From Planctomycetaceae bacterium (GTDB lineage: Bacteria; Planctomycetota; Planctomycetia; Planctomycetales; Planctomycetaceae): DNA of 7,205 bases. Made by a program: the position numbers and the translations under genes. Below the pieces are notes generated by a model that had not been told where the DNA came from, did not search any database, and saw only the letters and a program-made list of their open reading frames with translations. How positions within the stretch are numbered: position 1 is the first letter of the stretch; each line of letters opens with the position of its first letter. Below, piece by piece: positions 1-7,138 of this stretch. The stretch lies in assembly GCA_003503535.1 (NCBI GenBank), contig DOCI01000052.1:53455-60659 (forward strand), written 5' to 3'.

Positions 1-693
1 TTGAAACCGAATGCTCCCTGCAGCACCTGCTTCAGCTTACTGTTTTTAATGCGAGCCACGAAAAAGCTGATCCCAAAACGAACACAGACCCCTGAAATTG
101 GAGCGGGAACCCTGGCAGGTGGTCGTGGACTGCCTGACGATCTCACCAAGGTGGAATTTAAAGATGGTCAACTCAAAACCGAAGCTTCCAACCGCGGTGA
201 GTTCAATCAACTGATGGCTGGACTCTCCACGATTGAACTCCCTGCGATTCCAGAAGAAAAACAACCAGAGTTGAAAATCGATTTATCGGATCGTGACGCC
301 CTGATTGGAAATATCAGTCTCCTCAAGCAGTTGTCAGTCAACAAATCCCCTCAAGTTCGACAAGTCGCCGCTTGGGCTTTGGGGAAAAGCGATCAGATTG
401 AGCAGGCCGACCTGCTGATTGAATTATTGAAAGATCCCGATTTGACCGTCGCGATTGAGGCGCGGCTGGCGTTATGCTGGATCGCGAGGTTACCAAATGG
501 CCTGGGCCACGAACTCGATCCGACGGCCAAATACGCCGAAATCGATTTACAAATTGATATGAAGCCAATCATAGAAAAATGGCAAACCGAAATTCATAAA
601 TCCTGGAAAGAATGGTATCTGGAACAGCGACCTTATGAACAAAGGGACGATTTTGAAGACCCTGCTCAAATCAAATTTCAACGCAAAAACTAA
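1..693 (+). CDS. HEAT-repeat protein, 3' part (5' end outside window, N-terminal frame unresolved)
   Basis: The reading frame is open from the window edge to TAA at 691-693, so this is the C-terminal part of a longer gene. The TTG at position 1 is only the window boundary and has no visible ribosome binding site. Residues about 97-165 (numbered from base 1) form helical HEAT/PBS-lyase-type repeats, with segments such as VRQVAAWALGKS and LLIELLKDPDLTVAIEARLAL. Such repeats are usually protein-protein scaffolds. The tail (185-230) is charged and Trp/Glu-rich and ends the protein without a membrane segment. A Gly-rich stretch, GAGTLAGGRGLPDDL (34-48), precedes the repeats. The frame is convincing from about base 94. 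Before that, frame 3 looks more coding-like and ends at TGA 93-95, suggesting a frameshift. No enzymatic motif is visible and the specific family is not recognised. The sulfatase downstream is on the same strand, 103 bp away, so co-transcription is possible but unproven. Confidence 0.75.
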   Translation: MKPNAPCSTCFSLLFLMRATKKLIPKRTQTPEIGAGTLAGGRGLPDDLTKVEFKDGQLKTEASNRGEFNQLMAGLSTIELPAIPEEKQPELKIDLSDRDALIGNISLLKQLSVNKSPQVRQVAAWALGKSDQIEQADLLIELLKDPDLTVAIEARLALCWIARLPNGLGHELDPTAKYAEIDLQIDMKPIIEKWQTEIHKSWKEWYLEQRPYEQRDDFEDPAQIKFQRKN

Positions 694-709
694 CTGAATA
701 CGAACAGGC

Positions 710-721
710 AAACGATCGTTT
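710..721. promoter_or_regulatory. 12-bp perfect palindrome AAACGATCGTTT
   Basis: AAACGATCGTTT reads identically on both strands, 17 bp after the stop of the HEAT-repeat gene and about 75 bp before the sulfatase start. The dyad has no central loop and its possible stem is short, so it is a poor transcription terminator. A dimeric regulator site is the likelier use. This is a sequence observation only, and a palindrome of this size can occur by chance. Confidence 0.25.
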
Positions 722-757
722 AGTTTTGGATCTCTTCAAAACCGTCTCATGATCCAG

Positions 758-768
758 ACACAATGTGT
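758..768. promoter_or_regulatory. Dyad ACACA-A-TGTGT upstream of the sulfatase
   Basis: Two perfect 5-bp arms flank a single central A, about 28 bp upstream of the chosen sulfatase start. That position would suit an operator overlapping the promoter or leader. No convincing -35/-10 pair could be assigned around it. The CACA/TGTG arms resemble the palindrome at 7065-7074 upstream of the large heme gene, although the centre spacing differs. Confidence 0.2.
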
Positions 769-784
769 ATTTTGTTGAGTGACT

Positions 785-790
785 GAGGAT
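785..790 (+). promoter_or_regulatory. Ribosome binding site deciding the sulfatase start
   Basis: GAGGAT lies with its GAGG core 8 nt upstream of ATG 797, a good Shine-Dalgarno distance. It falls inside the sequence that would be coding if translation began at the in-frame GTG at 779. This favours ATG 797 as the real start and leaves a clean signal peptide. Confidence 0.65.
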
Positions 791-796
791 AACAGT

Positions 797-2191
797 ATGG
801 TTGTTAAAATGTTCGCCGTATTGGCACTACTGATTTTCACCTGCATGACAGCCGATGCTGCGCAAAAACCGAATGTGATCATCATCTATTGTGATGACTT
901 AGGCTACGGAGACATCGGCTGCTTTGGGAGCGCTAAACATCGAACTCCAAACATCGATCAACTCTCTTCTGAAGGTTTGACCTTAACAAATTTTTATGTC
1001 ACGTCGGGAGTCTGCACTCCGTCCCGATCCTCGCTGATGACTGGCTGCTATCCCAAAAGAATCGGAATGCATCAGAACGAAAATGGAGGCTGGGTTCTAT
1101 TTCCGGGGAACCATCAGGGGTTAAATCCGCAAGAAACAACAATTGCTGAAGTCCTTAAGCAAGCCGGTTATGCGACAAAGATTGTTGGCAAATGGCATCT
1201 GGGGGATCAGCCTGAATTTCTACCGACTCGGCAAGGATTCGATTCTTACTTCGGCATTCCTTTTTCCAACGATATGGGCTACTGGATTCCCAAACGCAAC
1301 TACCCTCCCCTGCCCTTAATGCGTGATGAATCGGTCATCGAACAGGAGCCGGACCAAAGTCAGTTGACCAAGCGTTACACCGAAGAAGCGATTTCCTTTC
1401 TGGAGAATCATCAATCAGATCCATTCTTTCTCTATTGGCCCCATACGTTCCCGCACGTTCCTCTGTATGCTTCTCAAGCCTTTAAAGGCAAAAGTAAAAA
1501 CAGGGATTACGGAGATGCCGTTGAGGAAATTGACTGGTCCGTCGGCGAGTTATCAAAAGCTCTCAAGCGACTCGAACTCGAAAAGAATACACTCGTCATC
1601 TTCACTTCCGATAACGGAGCCGCCCAGCGTTGGGGCGGAAGCAATGGCCCTCTCAGGGGCTACAAAGGCTCGACATGGGAAGGGGGCATGCGTGTCCCCT
1701 GCATCATGAAATGGCCCGCAGCGATACCTGCTGGAACAGTCTCACGAGAGATCGTCAGCACGCTCGATATCCTGCCAACGCTCGCCAGTATTGTCGGTCA
1801 GAAACTTCCGGAAAATCGGATCATTGATGGTTTGGACCTGAGTCAGATGCTCGCCAATCCTCTCGATGTCAATTCGCCTCGCGATACGATGTATTACTAT
1901 TTCAAGTCGGATCTGTGTGCCGTTCGTCACGAACATTGGAAACTGCATGTCCGCCCCTCCAAGGCAAGTGCTGGCCAGAACTATCAGCCTGAACTCTACA
2001 ACCTTAGTAACGACATTGGAGAAACCCGTAATGTTTATGATGAAAATCCAGAGGTCGTTTACAAGCTGACGGAACTGATCGAATTCTGTCGCAACGATCT
2101 CGGTGATGGAAAACATCCCGGCAAAAACACACGCGAACCAGGCTTAGTAAAAAATCCAAAAACACTGACAGAAAAACCAATCACTGAGTAA
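797..2191 (+). CDS. Exported arylsulfatase A-like sulfatase (formylglycine-dependent, S1 type)
   Basis: This enzyme is predicted to hydrolyse sulfate esters, probably on a polysaccharide, outside the cytoplasm. The 464-residue length is normal for the family. Residues 1-22 form a signal peptide (hydrophobic core FAVLALLIF, cleavage near TADAA-QKP). The active-site set matches human arylsulfatase A by eye: metal ligands D33/D34 (YCDDLGYGD) and D272/N273 (FTSDNG); the C73-T-P-S-R77 signature, whose Cys must be oxidised to formylglycine by a maturation enzyme not in this window; K132/H134 in GKWHLG; H220 in the PHTFPHVP segment; and K290 in YKGSTWEGG. The typical C-terminal block ELYNLSNDIGE is present. 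An in-frame GTG at 779 would add six residues, but the ribosome binding site supports ATG 797. The gene ends in a spacer facing the convergent heme protein. The sulfatase call is very secure; the substrate is unknown. Confidence 0.96.
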   Translation: MVVKMFAVLALLIFTCMTADAAQKPNVIIIYCDDLGYGDIGCFGSAKHRTPNIDQLSSEGLTLTNFYVTSGVCTPSRSSLMTGCYPKRIGMHQNENGGWVLFPGNHQGLNPQETTIAEVLKQAGYATKIVGKWHLGDQPEFLPTRQGFDSYFGIPFSNDMGYWIPKRNYPPLPLMRDESVIEQEPDQSQLTKRYTEEAISFLENHQSDPFFLYWPHTFPHVPLYASQAFKGKSKNRDYGDAVEEIDWSVGELSKALKRLELEKNTLVIFTSDNGAAQRWGGSNGPLRGYKGSTWEGGMRVPCIMKWPAAIPAGTVSREIVSTLDILPTLASIVGQKLPENRIIDGLDLSQMLANPLDVNSPRDTMYYYFKSDLCAVRHEHWKLHVRPSKASAGQNYQPELYNLSNDIGETRNVYDENPEVVYKLTELIEFCRNDLGDGKHPGKNTREPGLVKNPKTLTEKPITE

Positions 2192-2219
2192 TTCTTTTGA
2201 GAATAATGCAATACATCAA

Positions 2220-2277
2220 GAACCACGGATAAACACTGATTTTCACGAATCTTTTTATTCGTGACAAACTATGGTTC
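2220..2277. repeat. Degenerate 10-bp tandem repeat with fold-back, convergent spacer
   Basis: Three consecutive units, each starting CACNNAT, occur with exact 10-bp spacing at 2224-2233, 2234-2243 and 2244-2253 (CACGGATAAA, CACTGATTTT, CACGAATCTT). The last unit is then inverted: TCACGAAT (2243-2250) pairs with ATTCGTGA (2257-2264) across a six-base loop, an 8-bp stem. GAACCA (2220-2225) and TGGTTC (2272-2277) form an outer 6-bp pair. From memory, dispersed CCACGGAT-like repeats of this sort occur in several environmental bacterial genomes; I could not check this. The element sits between two converging genes and could act as an RNA stem for both transcripts. Confidence 0.55.
2243..2264. terminator. 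Possible weak bidirectional terminator hairpin
   Basis: An 8-bp perfect stem (2243-2250 with 2257-2264) with loop CTTTTT lies 51 bp past the sulfatase stop and 52 bp past the stop of the convergent heme gene. Neither side is followed by a run of T residues in the transcript, so it lacks the tail of a classical intrinsic terminator. The convergent position is the main argument for a role in ending transcription or protecting 3' ends. Confidence 0.3.
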
Positions 2278-2316
2278 AAGAATTCGATATTGCTAAAATC
2301 GTCATGCACAGCTTAC

Positions 2317-5300
2317 TTACGGTTTTCGTGGGATTAATCGAAATTCAATACGATCGATTCCAACCATATACCCGGCTTTTGCCTGCGGATGCTTGCCGGT
2401 CAGTTCAATAACCATTTCCAGTGGCTGCTCATTGGCCAAAGTGACCTTCTCGAAGTTAATCGGTTCTCCCGGCAAAACCTGCGTCGTGTACAAGTCAGAT
2501 TCTCGCACCTGATTTTGCCAGATTACTTTGATTTGACCGTAGTCCACTGCTGTTGTGGTGTAAACTGAGACTTCGTATTCGCCTGCCGTCTGTGCTGGAA
2601 TATTGAGGGTCAAACGATCCCCTGGCTTCCCTCCCGTCCACCAGAGATGATCGTTATTGGACCACATCGGTCCAAAGCCGGACATGTTCTGATTGCGAAC
2701 ATTTCCACCAGTCACCTTCGCTTTTCCAACTAAAGCTTCCCCTTCAATTCTTGTCACTCCGGGTCCTGGCGGAGATACGGAAATTCTCTCGGAACCAGGC
2801 GAAGGCTTCGCCGTTGGAGACATGAGATATCTGAATAACTGCAGCACCTGTTCATCGCTCATCGGCTGCAGTTGGCCTTCGGGCATCAGCGATTTCTCAG
2901 ATGCTTTCCGGAGTTCGATATCATCCTGGGCAATGATGATCACCTCATTGGTCGTCTGAATCGTTACCGCTTCAGGGTTCTCCGATTTGATCAAACCGTT
3001 CACAACACGCCCATCAACAGTCACAAACGTAGTCATGATATAATTGCGACCAATGATCGCATTGGGATCCAGAATATTCTCGAGCAGATATTTCACATTA
3101 CTGCGATTGGCTCCAGTAATATCAGGACCAATATCGCCTCCTTTACCAAACAGTTTATGACACTTGCCGCAGTTGGTTTCGTAGAGTTTGCGACCTTCAC
3201 CAAAATTTGAACTTGCAACTAATTTCGGCTGCAGCAACTTTTCATACCTGGCAGTTAATTCGGTCATGTTTGCATTGGCGGAGCTGATTTTCCCCCAGAC
3301 ATTCTCCAACCGTTTTACGAGGGTTTCATCGTCCAGAGTTATCACTTGTCGAACGATATAAGCTGGCACTTTGGTGGCATCCAGATCCCCCTGCTCCATG
3401 GCTTTGACGAAGACTTCGGCGAAAGCTTTTCGAGAAACAAGTGTATTGAGAACTGCGGCCTGTTCCGCTTCTGTGAGTTGGTCAAATATCTCGATCAGTT
3501 TTTCGGGAGTTTTGGGAAGCTCGAAACGAGCCAGATTTTGAATAGCATCAATTCGGAGTGCTCGATCCTCCAGTAATTTAAGAAGTACAGGCGCCAGTTC
3601 CGGATCACGTGCCTGGGCGAGAAGTTGCAGTGCATTTTGACGAGAGGTCAATGGCTGCTTCTGATCGAGCAATACCTCACGATAATAGGGAAATGCGGAT
3701 TCATCGCCGAACTGGATCGATAGAGAACTGACCAGGAGCTGCAGATTCTTGTCGTTCAACGAAAGCAGATTTTCGGAGGCAGCTTTCCAGGACTCCGGCA
3801 TCTTTGCACCGGCCTGGCTTTTCACATTCGTCTGCATTTCCTGAAGAATGATGCGGCTAAATTCAATGTTCTTTTCGGATTTGAGCAAATCAGTTAAAGC
3901 GTTCCGGCCTTGCTCAGTTGTTGATGTTCGCCGGATGACAAATTCCGTCAATTGCTTCCAACCGCTCATTTTTACGATCTGTAGAACGCGTGCAGCATCG
4001 TCATCGATGAGTGGTTCGGCCCCATACCAGACAAGCAAGGGAATATTTCGATCTATTAAATCCTCAGGTGAAGAGATTAACCCCTGCAGAATTCCCCAAC
4101 GTTGTTCCTCGGGTAATCGTTGAAGGACTGATGCGAGATAACGTCGTACAGTGACGTTTGTGTCCGACTTCGACATCTGTTCAAGTTGAACCAGAACGTC
4201 ATCATCAACGACTGTTGAGGATTCTCCCAGAAATTGAATTGCCCAGGCCCGGACATACGGATCGGGATCCTGCAACAGTTCTTTCAACTCTGGTTGACTC
4301 AGCAAATTGCAGGACCACGCTGTCCATAACGCTCGCAGTCGAACCTTCTGAACTTTTTCAGTAGCTAACAATTCCTTCAAGAGTTCCTTCACTTGGGGCC
4401 GATCAAGACTGTTCTCTGCTGCTCTTTCCTGCAGAATTCGCTGTGCCTGCCTTGCGTAATAGGCATTTTCATCTTTCAACAGTTCAACCAACTCGGAATC
4501 GCTTTTCTCCCAGAGATTGAAGCGGTGAGCTTTGATGTTGCCATAGCGAATGCGAAAGAGACGTCCATCTGTTCGATTCCAAACTTCCGGCGTCCGATTG
4601 TGGCAGGTTTGGGGATCGTGCCAGTCGGAGGTATAGAGTGCGCCATCTGGTCCCTGCATGATACAGACACCGATTTGCTGATGATCCTGCGACAAGGCAA
4701 AGTCGGGCCGATGCCGTCCAATGTAACCAGAACCTTCCCTCTCGACATGCTCTCGCACAATCCTGTGCCCATGCAGATTATGAAAAAACAATTCGCCATC
4801 GTATTGCTTAGGAAACTCGGCAGCCTGATAGATTGTCAGTCCACAATGGGCATGTCCGCCACCAACATCTGACGTTGAACTTTGTGTGTTCTTGACGAGT
4901 TGCCGATCGACTCCTCCATTGCTGTTTGCCGAATTGAATGTCCCATCTCCATAATGAAGATGATCTGCAATCGTCGTGATATCCGCATAAGTGTAAGGAT
5001 TAAAATGGTTCCCTGCCTGACGAAAATAGCGACCACCCTGTGAAAGATGATACAGATGTGGAATCACACAAGCCGTGATGAACCAGTCCCCCTGTTCATT
5101 AAAATCAACTCCCCACGGATTACTTGACCCATGGGCGAAAACTTCGAATTCGTGACGGGTAGGATGATAACGCCAAACACCAGCATTGATTTGTGTACGC
5201 TGATCTTCCGGCGACCCAGGCTTGCCAACATTGGAATGCGTAAAGACACCATGACAGCCATACAGCCATCCATCCGGTCCCCAGGTGAAACTGTTGAGCG

Positions 5301-6960
5301 TCTCATGAGTATCTTGATACCCCCAGCCGTCGAGCAAGACGATTGGCTCGGCATCAGGAATGTCATCCTGATTCTGATCGGGGTAAAACAACAAATCGGG
5401 AGCTGCTCCTACCCAGACACCGCCAAAACCGATTTCGAGTCCACTGGCCAGATTGATGCCCTCTGCAAAGACTTTCTGTGATTCAAACGAACCATCCGCA
5501 TCGGCATCCTCAAGAATGAGTATGCGATCCTTCCCCTCACCCTCAGGGGCTTTTTGCGGATAGGTATGCCCTTCAATCACCCAGATTCTTCCCCGGGCAT
5601 CGAAACACATGGCGATCGGTTGGACGAGATCGGGCTCGGCTGCAATCAAATCGACATGAAAGCCTTCAGGGACCAACATCTTTTCAGCGGCTTCCTGAGG
5701 AGAAAACCCATTGACATAATCTTCCATGGCCGGTCGAGCATACTGCCACAAATCCGGCAGCGTCGGTTCCACTTCCGTTGACTGCAAGTGCAGAACCAAT
5801 CCTCTCTTGTTTGCGGAAACGACATCTAATAAGCCGTCTTCGTTCAAATCGGCAACTGTGACATCGACACCAACCCCGGATGCATCATCAATCAGATGGG
5901 GAACGAATTCAATTCCCTCTTCCGTTTTCTGACATCGAAACCAGTAAACAACAGCAGGCTGATTTGAGCCGGGATCGTGACCGTTATGAGCTTTCCAGCG
6001 TTTCCCAGTAACGATGTCCATCAAGCCATCGCCATCGATATCTGCCATCGCGACAGCATGCGGTTGACTGAACGCGACTCCATAAGGATTTTCGACCGAG
6101 AATTCGCCCATGATATCGTGGCGAGTCAATCGATCAGCTGATTGACGTTCAAACCAACACAATCCATAACGATGGGCATTCTGGGACGTGATAATATCCT
6201 GATCGCCATCACCATCGAAGTCGTGAACGAACATCTGGGCACCACCGCTGCCATATTTTTTGACGGCCCATTGATGCATCGTCCATTTCTCGGAAAGGTC
6301 GGATGGTTGTTCCCAATATTTATCTGTCTCGATGATGTCGAGACGACCATCGTTATTGAGATCACCAACCCCCATCCCATGCCCGAATGGTTTGCGTGCC
6401 AGACCCGATTCTGAGACAGCGTGCCATGTCCAGGGTTCGAGAGGATTTTCACCAGCCTGATAATAGCCATACGAGGTTTCGCGAGAACAGACAATCTCCG
6501 GCAAGCCTCCGGGGATCAAGTCGATGACTGCAGGAGATTCATGGCCAACCTGATCGGCCAGGATTTTCATCGGCCAGTGTTTTTTCAAACCCTCAGAGCC
6601 AGGGTTTAAATAGCATCGGGCTTCGCGTCCCGGAAAGCCCAGGATGATCACATCATTTAAGCCGTCGCTGTTCACATCGACAATATGACTGAAAAAGCTG
6701 TCACTGTAGCCGTTGATGGAAAAGGGATGTGGTTCGAAGAGTTCAAAACGCTCTTGGAATTCCGGGCCTCGATAGACGAAGGGACCACTTGTGACATCGA
6801 TATTCCCATCCCCATCGACATCCCCTGCAGCTGCCCCTTCAGCGTAAAACTCGTTATGGAGCCGAACAGACTTCCAGCCATTGGGTGCAGAAAAGATGGA
6901 GGTATTCAGGCAGGAAACCGTGATGAGGAATACAAGAAGAGAACGCAAGAGATTTTGCAC
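2317..6960 (-). CDS. Giant exported FG-GAP / PVC-type dehydrogenase / HEAT / cytochrome c protein
   Basis: A 1547-residue exported multidomain protein. Residues 1-25 are a signal peptide (core LLVFLITVSCL). Residues ~30-395 form an FG-GAP/VCBS propeller with six calcium-type DxDxDGxxD loops starting at D47, D95, D200, D247, D307 and D371. Residues ~428-808 match the Planctomycete/Verrucomicrobium 'membrane-bound dehydrogenase' propeller (PEGFHVDLIAAEPDLVQPIA, GPDGWLYGCHG, GGHAHCGLTIYQ), with further acidic loops at 485-490 and 528-536. Residues ~820-1240 are HEAT repeats. Residues ~1253-1382 are the matching PVC heme module, with C1264-x-x-C1267-H1268 and SLMPEG, whose M1359 may be the distal iron ligand. 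Residues ~1403-1545 form a beta-rich domain (WWTGGKPGDRL, GYMVGIDRIEF) resembling carbohydrate-binding modules. Typical family members, from memory, are about 1000 residues; the N-terminal propeller makes this one unusually long. The GTG start follows AAGGAA by 9 nt. A periplasmic redox role is inferred; substrate and dehydrogenase cofactor are unknown. Confidence 0.93.
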   Translation of the reverse strand: MQNLLRSLLVFLITVSCLNTSIFSAPNGWKSVRLHNEFYAEGAAAGDVDGDGNIDVTSGPFVYRGPEFQERFELFEPHPFSINGYSDSFFSHIVDVNSDGLNDVIILGFPGREARCYLNPGSEGLKKHWPMKILADQVGHESPAVIDLIPGGLPEIVCSRETSYGYYQAGENPLEPWTWHAVSESGLARKPFGHGMGVGDLNNDGRLDIIETDKYWEQPSDLSEKWTMHQWAVKKYGSGGAQMFVHDFDGDGDQDIITSQNAHRYGLCWFERQSADRLTRHDIMGEFSVENPYGVAFSQPHAVAMADIDGDGLMDIVTGKRWKAHNGHDPGSNQPAVVYWFRCQKTEEGIEFVPHLIDDASGVGVDVTVADLNEDGLLDVVSANKRGLVLHLQSTEVEPTLPDLWQYARPAMEDYVNGFSPQEAAEKMLVPEGFHVDLIAAEPDLVQPIAMCFDARGRIWVIEGHTYPQKAPEGEGKDRILILEDADADGSFESQKVFAEGINLASGLEIGFGGVWVGAAPDLLFYPDQNQDDIPDAEPIVLLDGWGYQDTHETLNSFTWGPDGWLYGCHGVFTHSNVGKPGSPEDQRTQINAGVWRYHPTRHEFEVFAHGSSNPWGVDFNEQGDWFITACVIPHLYHLSQGGRYFRQAGNHFNPYTYADITTIADHLHYGDGTFNSANSNGGVDRQLVKNTQSSTSDVGGGHAHCGLTIYQAAEFPKQYDGELFFHNLHGHRIVREHVEREGSGYIGRHRPDFALSQDHQQIGVCIMQGPDGALYTSDWHDPQTCHNRTPEVWNRTDGRLFRIRYGNIKAHRFNLWEKSDSELVELLKDENAYYARQAQRILQERAAENSLDRPQVKELLKELLATEKVQKVRLRALWTAWSCNLLSQPELKELLQDPDPYVRAWAIQFLGESSTVVDDDVLVQLEQMSKSDTNVTVRRYLASVLQRLPEEQRWGILQGLISSPEDLIDRNIPLLVWYGAEPLIDDDAARVLQIVKMSGWKQLTEFVIRRTSTTEQGRNALTDLLKSEKNIEFSRIILQEMQTNVKSQAGAKMPESWKAASENLLSLNDKNLQLLVSSLSIQFGDESAFPYYREVLLDQKQPLTSRQNALQLLAQARDPELAPVLLKLLEDRALRIDAIQNLARFELPKTPEKLIEIFDQLTEAEQAAVLNTLVSRKAFAEVFVKAMEQGDLDATKVPAYIVRQVITLDDETLVKRLENVWGKISSANANMTELTARYEKLLQPKLVASSNFGEGRKLYETNCGKCHKLFGKGGDIGPDITGANRSNVKYLLENILDPNAIIGRNYIMTTFVTVDGRVVNGLIKSENPEAVTIQTTNEVIIIAQDDIELRKASEKSLMPEGQLQPMSDEQVLQLFRYLMSPTAKPSPGSERISVSPPGPGVTRIEGEALVGKAKVTGGNVRNQNMSGFGPMWSNNDHLWWTGGKPGDRLTLNIPAQTAGEYEVSVYTTTAVDYGQIKVIWQNQVRESDLYTTQVLPGEPINFEKVTLANEQPLEMVIELTGKHPQAKAGYMVGIDRIEFRLIPRKP

Positions 6961-6969
6961 GATATAAGG

Positions 6970-6975
6970 TTCCTT
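6970..6975 (-). promoter_or_regulatory. Ribosome binding site for the large heme protein (GTG start)
   Basis: On the minus strand AAGGAA lies 9 nt before the GTG at 6960-6958. It supports this non-ATG start, which gives a normal signal peptide (charged MQNLLR, then a hydrophobic core). Confidence 0.6.
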
Positions 6976-7008
6976 TTGTCGTCACTCAATGGATAAACAT
7001 TCTTCCAT

Positions 7009-7063
7009 TCTCTCATTACATCAGAAAGTGTCTATGAGAGATGACGCAAAAGGCATGAGAGAT
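7009..7063. promoter_or_regulatory. Three ATGAGAGA boxes upstream of the large heme gene (possible operator)
   Basis: ATGAGAGAT occurs as a direct repeat at 7034-7042 and 7055-7063, spaced exactly 21 bp, about two helical turns. The 8-bp core ATGAGAGA appears again, inverted, as TCTCTCAT at 7009-7016. All three lie 49-103 bp before the GTG start. On the minus strand, TGATGTAAT (7023-7015) resembles an extended -10 element. If real, it would place the -35 region over the box at 7034-7042 and the transcription start beside 7009. No consensus -35 is present. A regulator binding site is inferred. Confidence 0.35.
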
Positions 7064-7064
7064 T

Positions 7065-7074
7065 TCACATGTGA
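7065..7074. promoter_or_regulatory. 10-bp perfect palindrome TCACATGTGA
   Basis: TCACATGTGA is a perfect palindrome directly next to the second ATGAGAGAT copy, about 105 bp upstream of the large heme gene. It resembles a dimeric-regulator site and shares CACA/TGTG arms with the dyad at 758-768 before the sulfatase. Function is inferred from position only. Confidence 0.25.
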
Positions 7075-7138
7075 GTTTGTTCGCTACAGAGAGCCCCGGA
7101 TGAGTGCTGGCTCTGTAAATCGGAGCGCCATCATTGAA

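Noticed and set aside
779..796. GTG at 779 as the sulfatase start
   Set aside because: It would put six polar residues before the signal peptide, and the clear GAGG ribosome binding site lies downstream of it, properly spaced for ATG 797.
1742..2116. 124-codon open frame on the minus strand inside the sulfatase
   Set aside because: It is antisense to the conserved sulfatase C-terminal region and shows no recognisable protein features.
2191..2204. ATTCT/AGAAT mini-hairpin at the sulfatase stop codon
   Set aside because: A five-pair AT-rich stem starting within the stop codon, with no T-tract after it, is too unstable to act as a terminator.
4393..4872. 159-codon open frame on the plus strand inside the large heme gene
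   Set aside because: It lies antisense to the well-supported dehydrogenase-like propeller, has no ribosome binding site I can see, and its Cys- and Ile-rich product shows no recognisable domain.
6907..6924. Lipoprotein signal (lipobox) at TVSC in the large protein, and similarly IFTC in the sulfatase
   Set aside because: Position -3 is Thr in TVSC rather than Leu/Val/Ile, and -2 is Phe in IFTC. Both fit ordinary signal peptides better, with small residues near SIFSA and TADAA for cleavage.
7086..7116. Inverted repeat AGAGCC (7090-7095) / GGCTCT (7109-7114)
   Set aside because: Only six perfect pairs with a 13-nt loop, extending only through a bulge; too weak to call a terminator or RNA element.
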